Source of the DNA: Xiphophorus maculatus
Taxonomy: Eukaryota > Chordata > Actinopteri > Cyprinodontiformes > Poeciliidae
Assembly: GCF_002775205.1 (NCBI RefSeq)
Contig: NC_036461.1
Location: 20,308,015-20,372,014 of the forward strand
Length of the DNA stretch: 64,000 bases
Direction of reading: 5' to 3'
Positions 32,170-47,456 of the stretch are shown here, piece by piece. Below the pieces are notes generated by a model. That model did not search any database and had not been told where the DNA came from. It was given only the letters and a program-made list of their open reading frames with translations. Position numbers and translations under genes: made by a program. Positions within the stretch are counted from its first letter, which is position 1, and every line of letters begins with the position of its first letter.

Positions 32170-34133
32170 AGCATCTGCTTTAATTAAAGACAAGAAAAAA
32201 AAAAAAGATTATAGACAAATTTCCCTGGACATGCTGGAGAGCCACTCCTTCACTCCACCTGTTTGTTTCAGCAGCAGAGTACAGAATGCATCTGTTTAAA
32301 CACAATTACAGAGCAAACACCGACACATCCTGGCTTTAACAGAATATCACTTCAGTTGATTATTTTAAAGTAATAAAGGTAAGTGAAAACACCTGCTTAG
32401 TGTCTTAGTTACTAACAGTCATGGTAAAACGGAAGTACACACTTTGAAAAAGCTTCCACAGGCCGTTTCACGTACAACTTTTCCACTTTTAGTTCCGTTC
32501 CATTAATACGTTTTATTGTGAATGAACAAACAGAGAGCAGTGCAAACCTGTGGAGTCGGAGGAAAACGGTGGCACGGTTCACAAAGTCCTTCGCAACCAC
32601 AACTCTAAAAAGACATGCAGAACTCTTCAGTCCCTAAATAAATTCCAGCACAACCAGTTTCATTCAGAAGTCGCCTAATTGTACACAAGAGTCCAGATTT
32701 GTGCAATAAAATCTGAGTCTGGATGCAGCTGCTGGGTTTGTTAGAGAGCATTAGAGAACGAGCAGCATCGTGGAGACGCAGCAACCCAGCAGCAGCTCAG
32801 GGAGGAAGTTCTGGAGAAGTTAAAAAGCAGGGTTAGCAGAGTGAGGTGGAGGTTCACCTTCACATGCAATCAGAGCCAATTTAGATCAAACTGCATGCAT
32901 ATGCTAGAATGGCCTAGTCAAAGGTCAAAATCAAACAGAATTTGTGGAGTGCTGTTTGATTTGACTGAAACAGAGATAATGTCTCCGTCTGCTGGGAGAC
33001 CTGCAGCATTCTCCTCATGCTGTGAGCTGATTGGTCGATCACACTTCTTCTGAAATACACTGAGGGTTGAGGCTGTAAAGTGGAAAAGTCCAGGGAGTAT
33101 GAAAACTTTTGCACTGATCTGGACGAATCCGGGATTTTTGTGCTCAATGCAGTTTTCCCCTCATTGCTTTTCACATTATTTCATCATCTTTGTTTAATAA
33201 GCAACAGCATTGGGGAACCTGTGATGTGGGATTCTCCAAAACTAAAGTGATTTAAATCATTGTAATACATGATGAAGTGTCTTTGTATAACCGGATTATC
33301 AAATATAAATACATAGCCGATGAGAAAATATGAAAAAATCCATGGAATTATTAATTTATGGATGGTGGGAGGAACTCAGCTGACACAGAAGAAGTCTGGT
33401 TCAGAGACTCAAACACAGCTCGACTGTTTGCACATTACATTACATGTTTACGTCTGCCGGATAATAAGAAGCAACACAAACGCTCCCTAAAAGAAGAAAG
33501 GATTTAGAGTCCACACACTGCTGGGTGGAGCTTCACGGGGTCACATGGTGGGACGCGCTAAAGATGGTGGCGATTAAATAAAACTGCAAGGCATGAGAGG
33601 GGGGGGGTGGAGCGGTTTAATGTTTTTGCTAAAGGGTGAGTACGACGTGATGCCACACTGAGCAGCTGCACTATAAAGCCACCAGACCTCATGCAAGACA
33701 AAAACAGCCGTGAAGCGTCCAACATGTCCGGAGCCTCCTGAGCTCTGCCACAGGGCCAGAGTCTCAACATGCAGAGAAAAACTCTGATTAAAAAAACCTG
33801 CTGGTTTTTTTGTTTTCTCCTCTTCTGCATCGAGATCAGGACTTGTGAAAGTGCGTGACATCACGTGCATGTCGCTCACCGCTTAGTGAACACTAAAGCC
33901 TGGAGGCAAATCCTGGTTAAAAAGCCGCTCTGGATCTCAAGGGGGTCGTATTGAGCCTGCCTCGCCGTCATCGTCCGTCTCCGTGTGTCAGCAGGTCCGG
34001 TGTCTGTGTGGAGTGCTGCAGGAAGCACCTCGCTGCAGACCAATAAGAAGGTCCGGCTGGTGCAGGATGGGGGTGGGAGGTATGGTGGGTTACAGACCGA
34101 CGCCAAGTCTAGAGTCGTCATGGTAGCGGGGAT
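32170..34133 (-). other. lrrc57: Probable lrrc57 3' UTR and flank
   Basis: Follows the lrrc57 stop on the minus strand. A minus-strand ATTAAA lies near 32183 and could act as polyadenylation signal. The stretch at 32880-32945 (ATGCTAGAATGGCCTAGTCA) resembles a transposase WPSQSP region, so part of it is transposon-derived. The 3' end is uncertain. Confidence 0.35.
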
Positions 34134-37112
<2,979 letters not shown>

Positions 37113-37676
37113 TCACATCCAGCTCACGTCCAGAGGTGGGGACGTTTCCATAGAGCTCCTCCCCCTCCTCCTGGTTAGAAGCTGTTAATGAGATCAGAGG
37201 ATGAAATCTCTGCAGGACACGCAGTCCACACTGACACCCTCCTCATAAACAGCCGCTGACACCTAATCCTGACTGTGGGAATGAAACACAGTATTGGGAT
37301 CTTTTCCTTCTTCCCTGATTTGCGGATCCATGTTGGATCGTTTCCAGGTGTAAAATAACACAGATGACAGAAAAAAACTGACTGAAGATGTTCATAATGC
37401 ACAGATGTAAACATATCACTGATCAACTCTGAGCTAATGGCCTACAAGTGAACTAAACAACCATAAACGCCACAGGCTGCAGTGTTTATGACAATGCAAC
37501 TGTTTTATTTGGATGTTTGCACAGTAAAAACATGGTGTTATGACCCATTTCTGCTGGGTTAAAACCGAGCTTGTGAACATGAATGAGTTGTTGTCTTTGA
37601 ATACTTCAGTGCATGTAGTAGATCATGAGCTCACTGCTTCGGGACAGACCCAGCTTTGTTCTGAACTCTGAAAGGT

Positions 37677-38089
37677 AGCCCTGTTGCGATAACACATTTT
37701 GCTGCGGAATAAATTGTTCCATCAGTTGTTGCGATAAATGATAATATTGCTGTTTTGAGACCATTTTCAAGTGATATAATGGTAATGGCAGAATAGTGCG
37801 AGAACACATTCTCAAAGATCAATAAACTTTTAATTCCAACGAACATTTAACATTGGAACTGGAAGACATTATAAATATCCTAATTAAATAAACAAAACAA
37901 CAAATAAAATGGAAACTGAAGCCTCTGTAAACAAAACTGTCCCATAAAAAAAGTGTCTGGTTGAAAGTGTCAAGTGTCTTACAGTTTTTGGTAGAAAGAG
38001 AGAAAAGAGAAAAAAGAGAAATCTAGCAAATAGAAATGATGCTTGTTTAAATTTTCATACAATTAACTGATTTATTGCAACAGGACTAC
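37677..38089. repeat. MITE family D, copy 1
   Basis: About 413 bp starting TAGCCCTGTTGCGATAACAC and ending ATTTATTGCAACAGGACTA, its imperfect inverse. It shares AAATGATAATATTG, GTTTTGAGACCATTTTCAAG and AATAAACTTT with the second copy at 38246. It lies in the 5' intron of lrrc57. Confidence 0.7.
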
Positions 38090-38245
38090 TGGAAGGTAAA
38101 GAAAAGGGGATTAAAATAGTCTAATTAATTTTTTCTACCTAATTAGAGAATGCATCTCCAATTTCTGTGGACGGGTGAGTGCTGAGTCAGAGCAAAGAGA
38201 CGGTAGAAAGAGCCAGACCAACCAGCTGACAGAACCAAGATGTTG

Positions 38246-38664
38246 GGTCTGGCCCTGTCACGATAACAAATTTTGCCGGACGATAAATTGTTCCAGAACT
38301 TATTGCAATAAATGATAATATTGTTGTTTTGAGACAATTTTCAAGTGATGTAATAGTAAATAATGGCATAAAAATGCAAGAACACATTGTCAATGATCAA
38401 TAAACTTTAAATTCTAATGAACATTAAACACCGGAACAGATAAACAACAAATAAAATTAATAATGAAGTCTCTGTAAACAAAATTATCTATCAAAAAAGG
38501 GATAGTTGAGACCAAAACACCAGGCTGAAGACTTTTATCATTCAGTGTTTAGTAAGAAGAGAGAAAAAAAGATAAAAACGGTAAATCAAGCAAATGAAAA
38601 TTATTTTGTTCCTTTTCATTTATTATGTGATTAATTGATTTATTGTTTATTGTGACAGACCTAG
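38246..38664. repeat. MITE family D, copy 2
   Basis: About 419 bp starting GGGTCTGGCCCTGTCACGAT and ending TTTATTGTGACAGACCTAG. Same orientation as copy 1 and only about 160 bp away. Further partial copies lie at 16180-16260 and 54160-54400. Confidence 0.7.
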
Positions 38665-39780
38665 CTGGGTCAACCAACCTTTGATCAACTTAAAATCTGA
38701 CGGTCAGTCACGACTGCAAACTTTAGTCTTCCATCAAGATAGTTTTTAAATTTGCCAATAATTTGGTTCTGGATTTCAGAAAGAGGAGCAGTGCATACAG
38801 GCTGAGCCACACAGTAGGATCTCTATCAAAAACTGATATTTAGAAAACCAAAAATATGTGTGAAAAAGCATAACTTTACAGAGAGATGAGTTGCACAAGT
38901 CAAATGTTAAATTGGATAAAGATAATCTTCTACAAAGGATGATTAGGACCTCTGGAGAAAAATAAAAACAATTCTGATGTCAAAGCAGAGGAGCACCAGG
39001 AGAAACCAGCTTCACAGACAGATGTGAGATGTGCAGGAGAAGAAACTACCTGGAAGAACATGACGATTTAAGTGATTTTATTTTTATTTTTATGTGGCTG
39101 TAGAAATCAGAATTCAAAGAAGAAGGAAAAAACTGTTTTTTAGTGGCTTTACTCTTCTTCCAGGACATTCATTCTTAATTCCACTCACGTTGGTTTTGTC
39201 TTTCACAACTAAAACATATGATCATAATTACATTGATTCTTTTCATGACTCGATCCAGAATAGTTATTGAATTTACAAATAAAGTATAAATATGAGGATT
39301 CCAATGAATATTTTCATTATCTACTGCTTTGAATAAAGCGTCATTTTTAGGCTTCCTATCAAAAAGAATCTCCCCTCTCAAATTTTCATAAAATTGAGAG
39401 CAAATATATGTAACCTAATGAGACTGAGGAACATTTTCTTTTATGAATAAATAGATGTTAAACTAGTTAATAGGTCCAGTTAATCATGTAAGATTTTGTG
39501 AGGTTTATAACTTCGCTACATACTGACACATGAACTATTGGTCCTCTTTATTATGCCTATACATTCACTATTAATATTAAGCAAGAATTGTCACCGTTTT
39601 ATTATCATAAATATAATAATCAATGTTATGCTGACTTTTATTGTTGCTTTAGGATTTTAACTAGCACCAGTTAAATTGTGCTACACATTGCTGCTTTCTT
39701 TTGTTGAACTTTCTTTTGTTGAACTGCCATAGTTACCAGAACACATTAGAATGCCACCGAAACACACATTAGTTTCCTGC
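38665..39780. other. lrrc57 5' intron remainder, nothing recognised
   Basis: AT-rich DNA between MITE family D and the promoter region. I see no exon, repeat end or RNA gene here. Confidence 0.35.
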
Positions 39781-40700
39781 CAGCAGCTCAGGCCCCTCCA
39801 CTGAACCACAGCCGCCTGAGCTCCATGAACCCTCTCAGCTTGGTGTTCCGTGTTAAAGTCTCTCTGCTCACAGATTACCGTGACGTGACCCTGCAGCTAA
39901 CTTCCGGGAGTTCGGTGTTGTTAACTCACCTCGCCGTGGATTCGGAGGACGGTTCTGGTCCGGGTCAGTAAACTGAACTCTGATCGAACCGATGAAAACA
40001 AGTTCAGTGAGGAGGATCAGCTGAGGGCGTCGCTGCTTCCGAATGAATCTCCTCCTCTTCCCTTTCCGGCTTCTTCGTCTTCCGTTTGCAGAGTTAGTTT
40101 AGTTTTTGGTGTATTTCTGCCACCTATTGGGCTGGAGTGGTAGTGCTCTAACTGTGACTCCATCAGTACTGCGTGGACAAGGATATGGAGGCTTTTGAGA
40201 AAAAAAGATGAAAATAAAGTTCTACTCTTCCATCCACTTCAATTTAATTTTACTCGCTTCTTATTCTTATTTTAATTCTTGACATATTTCCTCTCCCTTC
40301 GTCCCCCGGTTCAGAACCATCATCCTAAATATCTTGGTGAAAAATAACTTGTATTCATCAGCTCCTGAATAAGAAATCCCTATAAAATGGATATAAGTGG
40401 TTAAAATCGGCCCCTACACTAAACACTAGCACTCCACAGGGCTCTGTGCCAATGTGAAATTATAATAAAATAATGTTCATAATAATTTTGAAAAAACCAT
40501 CGAATCCACAAAAACTAACTTTTGTTTGAGTCCAACAATCAGACCAGTAGGGGGCGGTGTTGTTTTTCTAAGATGTTTACCAGAAAAGAAGAAACTTGGC
40601 GGCAAAGCGCTCAGATTTGAGTGGAAAAGCCACAGCCGTCCTCCGGTCAGACAGAGCGGGTCGGTGATGTGGTCGGTAGCCTGAGTAACGACGGGAAGGT
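39780..40700. promoter_or_regulatory. Bidirectional lrrc57/haus2 promoter with both non-coding first exons
   Basis: On the minus strand a perfect donor AG|GTGAGT at 39930/39929 ends a likely non-coding lrrc57 exon 1 that starts near 40080-40100. On the plus strand a likely non-coding haus2 exon 1 ends at 40698 (GGGAAG|GTGAG). The region is GC-richer than its surroundings, lacks a TATA box and has several ETS-like CTTCCGG words (about 39901 and 40063), plus a TTGGCGGCAAA E2F-like word near 40595. This is the usual layout of housekeeping gene pairs. The start sites are inferred. Confidence 0.55.
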
Positions 40701-41673
40701 GAGAGCTTAACCTTCAGCTGACCTCCGGTTCATCCACCCCGGAGTTTCCCAGGTCAGAGACAGTCTGTCTTTGAGATCTGTTGAACCAATAGCTGTGATG
40801 CATATTTGGAAGATAAAAACCTCTGAAAGGCAGCAGACAATGACAGAGATATTCATGTCTTTTGGTTTTTACTGCTTCGCACTTTGGTCTTTCTGCCTGT
40901 CCTCTTTAGAAACCGACCAAGCCTGTTCAGATCAGGATCAGACAACATCCATGTTATCTTTCAGAAAGTTTCATTCCCATCCGTGGACTTTCACAGCTAG
41001 AATTATCGTCTGTTGTTCTCATTACACTGATTATTTTGCTTCAGTTTACGTTGTTATGATTTTACATGATAAACCCACCACAATAATACATAATTGTGTT
41101 TGTGAAACCTCTAAATGAAATCAAGTGCAACTAATTTCAAAAGTTACCTGATTAGTAAACAGAGCAAAGCTGTGCGTCATGTAATCTGTATAAATCCAGT
41201 TGTTTTGTTTCTGGCCTCTTAGGGTCATTAGAGATCAGTAGAGACCAAAACAGCTTCATGAAGGCCAAGAAACACAAATACAAACTAAAGGGAAAAGATA
41301 AACCTGCAAGGAGCTGTATGTACATGCAAAGTGCAAAATTCAATTCTTCTCTTAGCTGGAAATGGGTGTGGCCCTTTTTATTTATCTGCTTGAAAATCGT
41401 TTCCTCGGAGCTGCTGTTATAGTTTTCTCCTGCGTTGTAAACGTGTACGTGTTACTTTTTTTTTAGTCCTGATTATATCAACATAAAGGTTGTTTGGTTT
41501 TTTTTGTCTTAGTTGACCACCAAACCCTCCCTCTGGAGGCCAGAATGATCCCTGTTGGAGGTTAACTGGGCAGAAAATCCAGCAGCATTCAGACTGATGC
41601 GTTCGCTTCCATTAGCTGCTCTTGAGATCTGCTGTATTAATAATGTAGTTGAATGTCCATGTTTCACTTCCAG

Positions 41674-44547
41674 ATGCATCAGTGGGATTTGTCTCCGTTC
41701 TCAGTGACTCCGGCCGCGAGTTTGCTGTCCAGATGTGTCTCTGTGGGAGCCGCGTCCCAGGTCAGGACGCCATGTCCTCCTGCCGTTATATGAATTATTT
41801 CCTCCTGATCTTATTTCCTACTTATCCCCTCATTAAAAAACAAACATAGATATCAGATGAGTTAATTTGCAACATATGAGCACAGTTTACCGATTCACTG
41901 TGTGAAATGTTTTGTGATGGAGCAACATGTCACACATGAACCTGTGCAAATATGTAAATAGAACCTTTCAAGATTGTTTTTAAATGTGTAAGCAGGAAAA
42001 CCAGACATTTTAGTCACTTTCTACATTTTTCTCATGAATCCAGATGTGTGAGTTATATTCGATAGGTCAGCGCTCTGGAGTGACATCTTGTCTCTATCTC
42101 CCCTTAGGATGAAATCGACTCGGCCTTTTCTGAGCCGAGTCCCGTTTTCTCGGCCCGCCTGCGTGAGGCAGAAGAGCTCATCAGAAAGCAGAAGCGGCTG
42201 GATGAGGTACGCCTCGCTGTGATCCCACTCACTGCTTGTTGCACTACATCCTAAAGTCCTGGCTGCACTGATTTCAGTTACAATCTAGTTGTTCTAATCA
42301 GCACAGAGTGACCACTTTATGCACAGGATCTAATTTCTACGTAACAACAAGGTTTGTTGTTGGGGCTGAAACGATTAATTGTGATGAATCTATTATTTAA
42401 CTTATTGTCTGCTAATTTAGTAATTGATAAATCATTAACTGGACAAAAAAAACCCTCAGAACAAGTTCAGAGCAGTAATTAAGTAAAAGCTGTACAAAAA
42501 AAGCTGTACATTTTGCATTTAAGATACAAAAAGTGTTTTGTTTGTAAATATGTTCTTTCCTGAACTCCTCAAGTAGCTTGTTGATGAGCCGATCCGACTT
42601 TCAGGAAGGAAAAGTCCTGGTTTACAGAGAAAAATGACGTCTCATTAAGCGAAAAAAACCCAACAATTTCTGTCCTTTTGGTTCTTCAGGCTATAACAAC
42701 TGTACATGTGTTCTGTCCGGTCCCACTGATCCAGGTGCAGCTGCAGTTGGAGCTGTTGAAGGTGGATGAACAAAGTGCTGACGTCGCCCACGGATTCCAC
42801 CTCGGTGAGTCTCACTCTCATCCAGCTCTGTCACAAACTTTTTATTTGAATCTGAAATCAGAATTAGACTGACTAGACATGTCGTTATGGATCAGGCACA
42901 TAGTCACCGTTACCCTATCTATATTTTTTTTTTCAATGTTGTGACCAATACAGATATGAATGTTGGATCAGTCATCTCTACTTTTTAAAAGTGCTTCATG
43001 AGAAATCCAGCTCCGTTTGTGACATGACGGAAACCAGAGCAGTCACATGCTTGTAATCAGATTTCTGCTGATGAACCCCCCCAACCCCGACTCCTCCTCT
43101 CTCCATCAGGTCAGAAGAATGAGAAGCTGCAGTTGCTTGGTAACCACCTCCAGGGCATCCTGAGGGAGCACAAGGTTCTAAGACAGAGGCTGATGCGACC
43201 GCTGGCTCGCACCAACCTACCAGTCCTGGCTCACCTGCACGCGTAAGACCTGACTGTTTATAACAAGAGTCGGTCATCTGGTGTCTATACTGACCTGGAG
43301 AAAAGTGTTTTTTTTCTTCAGATAAATCAAACACATTTCTTTCCCTGCACCGGTCAGCTCCAGCTCATGTCTTACTCTTTGCTCCAGCTCTGTGGTGGAC
43401 TCCATCAGGCTGATGATGGACTTCATAGGATGTCTGGAGGAGAAGCTGAGATCTACCCACAACCGAACCACCAGAACCGACTCTCTCGCCCTGCTGGTCA
43501 GTTCCGTCACAGACGTGGAACCACAAACCGTAACCCGGTATTCGTTTGCGGGATGTCAGTGCTGAACTTCTTAAAGGGGCAGTAACATTTAAAATCGACT
43601 TTTTTAGAGCTTTACATCATGTTATAACGTTGTTCCCTTATCAGTAGCATACCAGGAGTGTTGCTTTAATTTTTTCATGCATGTTTGAGAAATACTTTAA
43701 TCTCCATGGCAAAATTCAGCCGTGCAAAACGCCTGGTTGGACTTAGCTCCGCCTTTGAGACGCAGCTCCTCCTCAGCTACAGCTCTCCCCCGTGACGTCC
43801 CCATTCAGCTCCTTCAGACTAGCCAACAGCAATTGGCAAACACCTGGTGGAACTGTGCATCTGCAGAGCTCATCACAGGAGTCACTTCTCAGAGCAACAC
43901 TGGTAAAAACGTTGCTAAAGGGTTAGTAGAGGAGCCATGTTGTGATGACTTCCTGAAGGGGGAGTCTCAGAGCAGGACTTTTAAAGAGACAGAGACCCAG
44001 TTTCACGGCATTAAATTAGAAAGTCAAATTTTTTTTAAGTCATATTTGTTATACGCAGCATTTCCTTAACAACTGAAGGTAATAGTTACTTAGTTATGCC
44101 ATAAAATGGCACTAGGTGCCTGGAAAACACATAATACTGCCCCTTTAAAGACGATCAGTCTGGATAAATGAAAAGAGTGTAGGAAAGTAAATAGTGTTTT
44201 ATACTTTTCAGTCCATTTGTCCATCCATTCTTATCCGTTGTTCCAATAGTAGTTATCCCAGTCAGATGAGCAGTAACTCTTGGGGTTGGCTCAGTAACAG
44301 ACACATGGGAACATTTGGAGCACATTTAGCATAAAACATGTTCTGACCACAGTCTGCAGGGACATGATCATTCTAAAGTTAGTCTCTCCCTGTCTCTCCT
44401 CTCCAGGATAATTCGCTCGCCCTCCTGCTGACTATGGCTTCAGAATCGGAGATGTTGTTCCACAGGATTCAGCAGTGGAGGTCGATCAGCTGCAGCCGCC
44501 CAGGAGCGTCTGAGGCACAGACTGGTTCTGAGCTGTCTGCTTCCTGA
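41674..44547 (+). CDS. haus2: HAUS augmin-like complex subunit 2
   Basis: Subunit of augmin, which recruits gamma-tubulin to existing spindle microtubules. Coding exons: 41674-41760, 42108-42206, 42735-42804, 43110-43242, 43388-43529, 44407-44547. They total 672 nt, giving 223 aa (human HAUS2: 235 aa). All phases join cleanly. The ATG lies directly after an acceptor AG, giving MHQWDLSPFS. Two heptad-rich segments follow: one around EELIRKQKRLDEVQLQLELL (exons 2-3) and one in exon 4 (LGNHLQGILREHKVLRQRL). The exon 4-5 part matches the family pattern for NHL..L..K..LRQRL..P and L..TFIE.LE. Divergent in sequence, as is normal for augmin subunits, but the position head to head with lrrc57 supports the call. 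The last exon ends in a short polar tail. Confidence 0.88.
42360..42445. repeat. Repeat fragment (haus2 intron 2)
   Basis: GGGGCTGAAACGATTAATTG followed by AATCTATTATTT resembles the start of a dispersed fish repeat. It has no second end. Confidence 0.35.
43571..44150 (+). repeat. MITE family B, copy 2 (haus2 intron 5)
   Basis: A 580-bp element with inverted ends TTAAAGGGGCAGTAAC and ATACTGCCCCTTTAA. It is homologous in the opposite orientation to 4874-5436. It makes up about two thirds of haus2 intron 5. Confidence 0.75.
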
Positions 44548-44631
44548 GGACTCAGTGGAGCCCGCTCTGATGAGAACTGGACCTCAGTGTCATCTTTCTC
44601 ATAATATTGTAACCCAGACTCTTCAGATTTG

Positions 44632-44637
44632 AATAAA
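44632..44637 (+). terminator. haus2: haus2 polyadenylation signal
   Basis: AATAAA 84 nt after the stop codon, in GATTTGAATAAAGCACACTT. It is the first such signal downstream and ends a compact 3' UTR. Confidence 0.75.
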
Positions 44638-44917
44638 GCACACTTGAATTATACATAAGAAAATCTTTATCTTTTAAGTTAGTCTTTTTTTTTTCTTTAC
44701 AATTCAAGTTTCCACCATTTGTTAACTTTCTCTGTCAAGACAAACTGGCTGATTGACCGCAGCGCCCCCTCTGGTGGATTTGGGTGGTAAGAAGATCATG
44801 TGTGAACTTGACAGGTGGGAGTTAAAAGTATTGGATCTAAAGTTTGTTGTTAATTTTCTAAATTTGTAAAAAAAAAAAAAAAAAAGTTTTGTTTAAAAAA
44901 TACATTGTTGGGCCCTA

Positions 44918-45450
44918 TTGATGAGAAGTATATTTAAAAAAAAATGTTTTTATTACCTTGTCTTATGTTGCTTAGATAAATATTATGTTGCTTTGTTTAT
45001 TTTTGTTTATTTATTTCAGCAATTATTACGACAAAGATCCAACTTTGACACTAACAGCTGTACCTTTTGTGACAATGACACTGAAACAACAAACCATCTT
45101 TTTTTCTATTATCTGCACACTGCAACATTTTGGGAAAACATTCGGTACTGGATCTCAGCAAAACTTGTAATTTTTGGCAGCGCCCTCAGAGACAGAAGAA
45201 CCGACCTCAGACTTGACAACCTGCTGATCCTTGACCAAATTCTTCATCCACTCCTGTGAACGAGGAAATAGAAAACCTGACTTTTCAAAAGCCAATAGAC
45301 AATCACTTCAGAGCCTTAAAAGTGATGAAAAGCGAGCACAGCACGGAATACAGCTCTTTAACACCTGTAATGAGCTGAATTTATTATATGAGAACTATTA
45401 CCCTTTTTTTCTTTTTGCTTTTGTCATTTTTCTTTTTCCTCTGTTTGATG
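44918..45450 (+). mobile_element. L1-like LINE ORF2 C-terminal remnant
   Basis: The frame contains CTFCDNDTETTNHLFF, then FWENIRYWIS. This is the C-x2-C...H zinc-knuckle-like tail seen after the reverse transcriptase of fish L1-type LINEs. After a stop, a second frame has IHSCERGNRKPDFSKANRQS, resembling the last residues of such ORFs. It is 5'-truncated and runs into a (TA)n tract. Confidence 0.6.
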
Positions 45451-45456
45451 TCTAAC

Positions 45457-45460
<4 letters not shown>

Positions 45461-45532
<72 letters not shown>

Positions 45533-45539
45533 TTTTTTT
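45461..45539. repeat. (TA)n tract followed by a T-run
   Basis: About 27 TA units, then about 26 T. It adjoins the end of the LINE remnant. Confidence 0.95.
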
Positions 45540-45789
45540 GCAGTCATCTTATAATTTTATGTGCTTTAAACCTGTAAGTTCTAAGACTTCGCATCTTCTT
45601 GTACATACATGCCACGTGATTATGTACAATTGTTCAAAGCTTTGTTGTTTTTTTGTTTGTTTTGTTTTAAAAAGGGTAGTGTGTGGATGGTTTCACGACA
45701 CTCGGGGAACGTTTTTCAACCAAAATACCTTAAAATACAGTTCAGGTGGCCGTTTCAACAAGCACTTCCATGCGCCAGTCCAGTAAGCG

Positions 45790-45923
45790 GCGCTACTACA
45801 CCCACAAACTGAATATAAACAACCCATGATGACGCAGGACTTCCGGTTAAGTACAGTTTATTTGACGCTTCCCTGGTGGAGTTTGGGAACGGCTACGTTT
45901 ACATTGTAGTGTCGAGCGCTCGG
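45790..45923 (+). promoter_or_regulatory. srp54: Putative srp54 promoter and non-coding exon 1
   Basis: GATGACGCAGGACTTCCGG (about 45828) combines a CRE-like TGACG and an ETS CTTCCGG word, typical of TATA-less housekeeping promoters. About 75 nt further on, the sequence ends in GAGCGCTCG|GTAAGC, a strong donor at 45922. The partner acceptor is at 54819-54820, just before the coding start, giving an 8.9-kb first intron. Inferred from sequence only. Confidence 0.55.
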
Positions 45924-46135
45924 TAAGCCTGAACAACTACTGATACATTTCTCCTCATTTAGTTTGTGGTCCAGTTTCCGCCATTTTAGATAATAATGAG
46001 CTAAATGGACCCGGAAACAGTTTCCAGATGAAGACAGCGAACTGTTGGCAGTCCAGCTAGCTACCTGCTAGGTCTTTAGCACTGCTGTAAACAGCTGTGA
46101 TGTTGTTGAGAGCCGCCGGCTAAATGTAGTAGAAT

Positions 46136-46540
46136 TAAAAAAGAAGATGTTATATCTAGAATAAGATTTGGACATACAGGATTAAATAGCACTCTTGAAA
46201 TAATTAATAAGCATACTACAGGTTGTTGTAACTACTGTGAAAAATTAGAAACAGTCCAACATATTTTTTTTTTTAGAATGTAATGAACATGTTCAGGAAA
46301 GAGAGATGTTACTTAGAGATTTAAGTAGGAATAAAAATAAATTAGATATTAGGGAATTGTTTCAGAGATCATCCCGGGATGTAGTTTTTAGCAGTATTTT
46401 TTGTTTTCTAAGAAGAACGGGCATTATGGGGAGATTATAGTAGGTTAACGTCTGATCCATAGTCCAATCTGGAAGGTGGCGGTAATGCACCTATAAGTTG
46501 TTTGCCAACCGCCATAAAAATAAAAAGAAGAAGAAGAGCC
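46136..46540 (+). mobile_element. LINE 3' fragment with GAA tail (srp54 intron 1)
   Basis: The plus strand carries IRFGHTGLNSTL...TTGCCNYCEKLETVQHIFF, a GHTGLN...C-x2-C...E.V.H motif typical of the end of fish non-LTR ORF2. It is followed by a conserved tail GGCGGTAATGCACCTATAAG ... CCGCCATAAAAATAAAAAG and (GAA)n. The frame is broken in a T-run. Clade not settled. Confidence 0.65.
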
Positions 46541-47139
46541 TCAGGTTGATAAGCTGAGGAAAAAACACACACACCACCAATCTGAGGCCTCGTTGTTGGC
46601 GTCCACCAGAGACTGACTTCGTGCTCAGTTTGGTTAGTTTTATTTTGGGGTTTTATTTAGCTTTGTTTGCTCGTCGGTCACTCAGTTTCTGCGACGATGT
46701 AGATTAAACTGGAAGGCTTTAGCGGAGTCCAACGGACCGCTGTTCACCCAGCACAGCTCAGGATTAAGAACACTTTTTGATTAATTTCCTCTCCAGAGGA
46801 AATTAAAATAAGTTTACTATGTTAAGAGCTTAAATATATAAGAATTGGAGTCAAACTAAATGACAGGTGATGTTTTTCGACCTTACAAAAATCACAGATT
46901 TCTTCATTTATTGACAGTCATCATAGAGCCCTGTGTTTGCTTTAAACACACATGATGAGATGCATTACATGTATCTCACTGGGACCTCATGTTATAAACT
47001 AGCTAAAGAAAAATGACAAAATAGAAGAAAAACTCTGAACTAGTTGTCAACATTTTCTTGTGTAAAGCTCTTTAAGATCAGACAGAGAGCTTCTGTCAAC
47101 ATTATTCTTTACGTCTTGCTGCAGTTCTTTTCCCCAGTT
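46541..47139. other. srp54 intron 1, nothing recognised
   Basis: About 600 bp between the LINE tail and the Tc1-like relic. No feature is supported. Confidence 0.35.
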
Positions 47140-47263
47140 GGGTTTAGCTCTGGACTTTGACTGGGCCATTCTAGCAATTGAACATGCTGCTCACTGTAGC
47201 TCTGGCTCCATGTTCAGAGTGGTCCTCCTGATGGAAGGTTAAACTTCCACCCTAGTCTAATGC

Positions 47264-47456
47264 AGTTCTCTTTCATAGCATTCGTTTCGTGTCTCACTAT
47301 GGGAACGCCCTGGGCGTGACCTCATCAGAAGCTCCAATTACACTCCACCAGCCCTGATTGGCTGGGGATAAGTCTGTCAGTGCCAGGGAGAGGGGGCATG
47401 TCCCACCCCCCTACCTATATATAGGACTGGCCCTGCACAGACAGATCATTCAAAAA
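47264..47456 (+). repeat. DIRS left inverted terminal repeat
   Basis: Outer part 47264-47304 is the reverse complement of 52756-52796. Inner part 47291-47456 is the reverse complement of 52896-53061 over 166 nt. Confidence 0.92.
47340..47422 (+). promoter_or_regulatory. Candidate DIRS promoter within the terminal repeat
   Basis: A reverse CCAAT word (GATTGGCT, about 47356) lies about 60 bp before TATATATA (47415-47422). The mRNA would start near 47445, ahead of the Gag ATG at 47759. The same elements are mirrored in the right repeat pointing outward on the minus strand. Confidence 0.5.

Noticed and set aside
32880..33100. Protein-coding exon around LEWPSQ on the plus strand
   Set aside because: The motif is that of a transposase relic and the frame has no conserved continuation.
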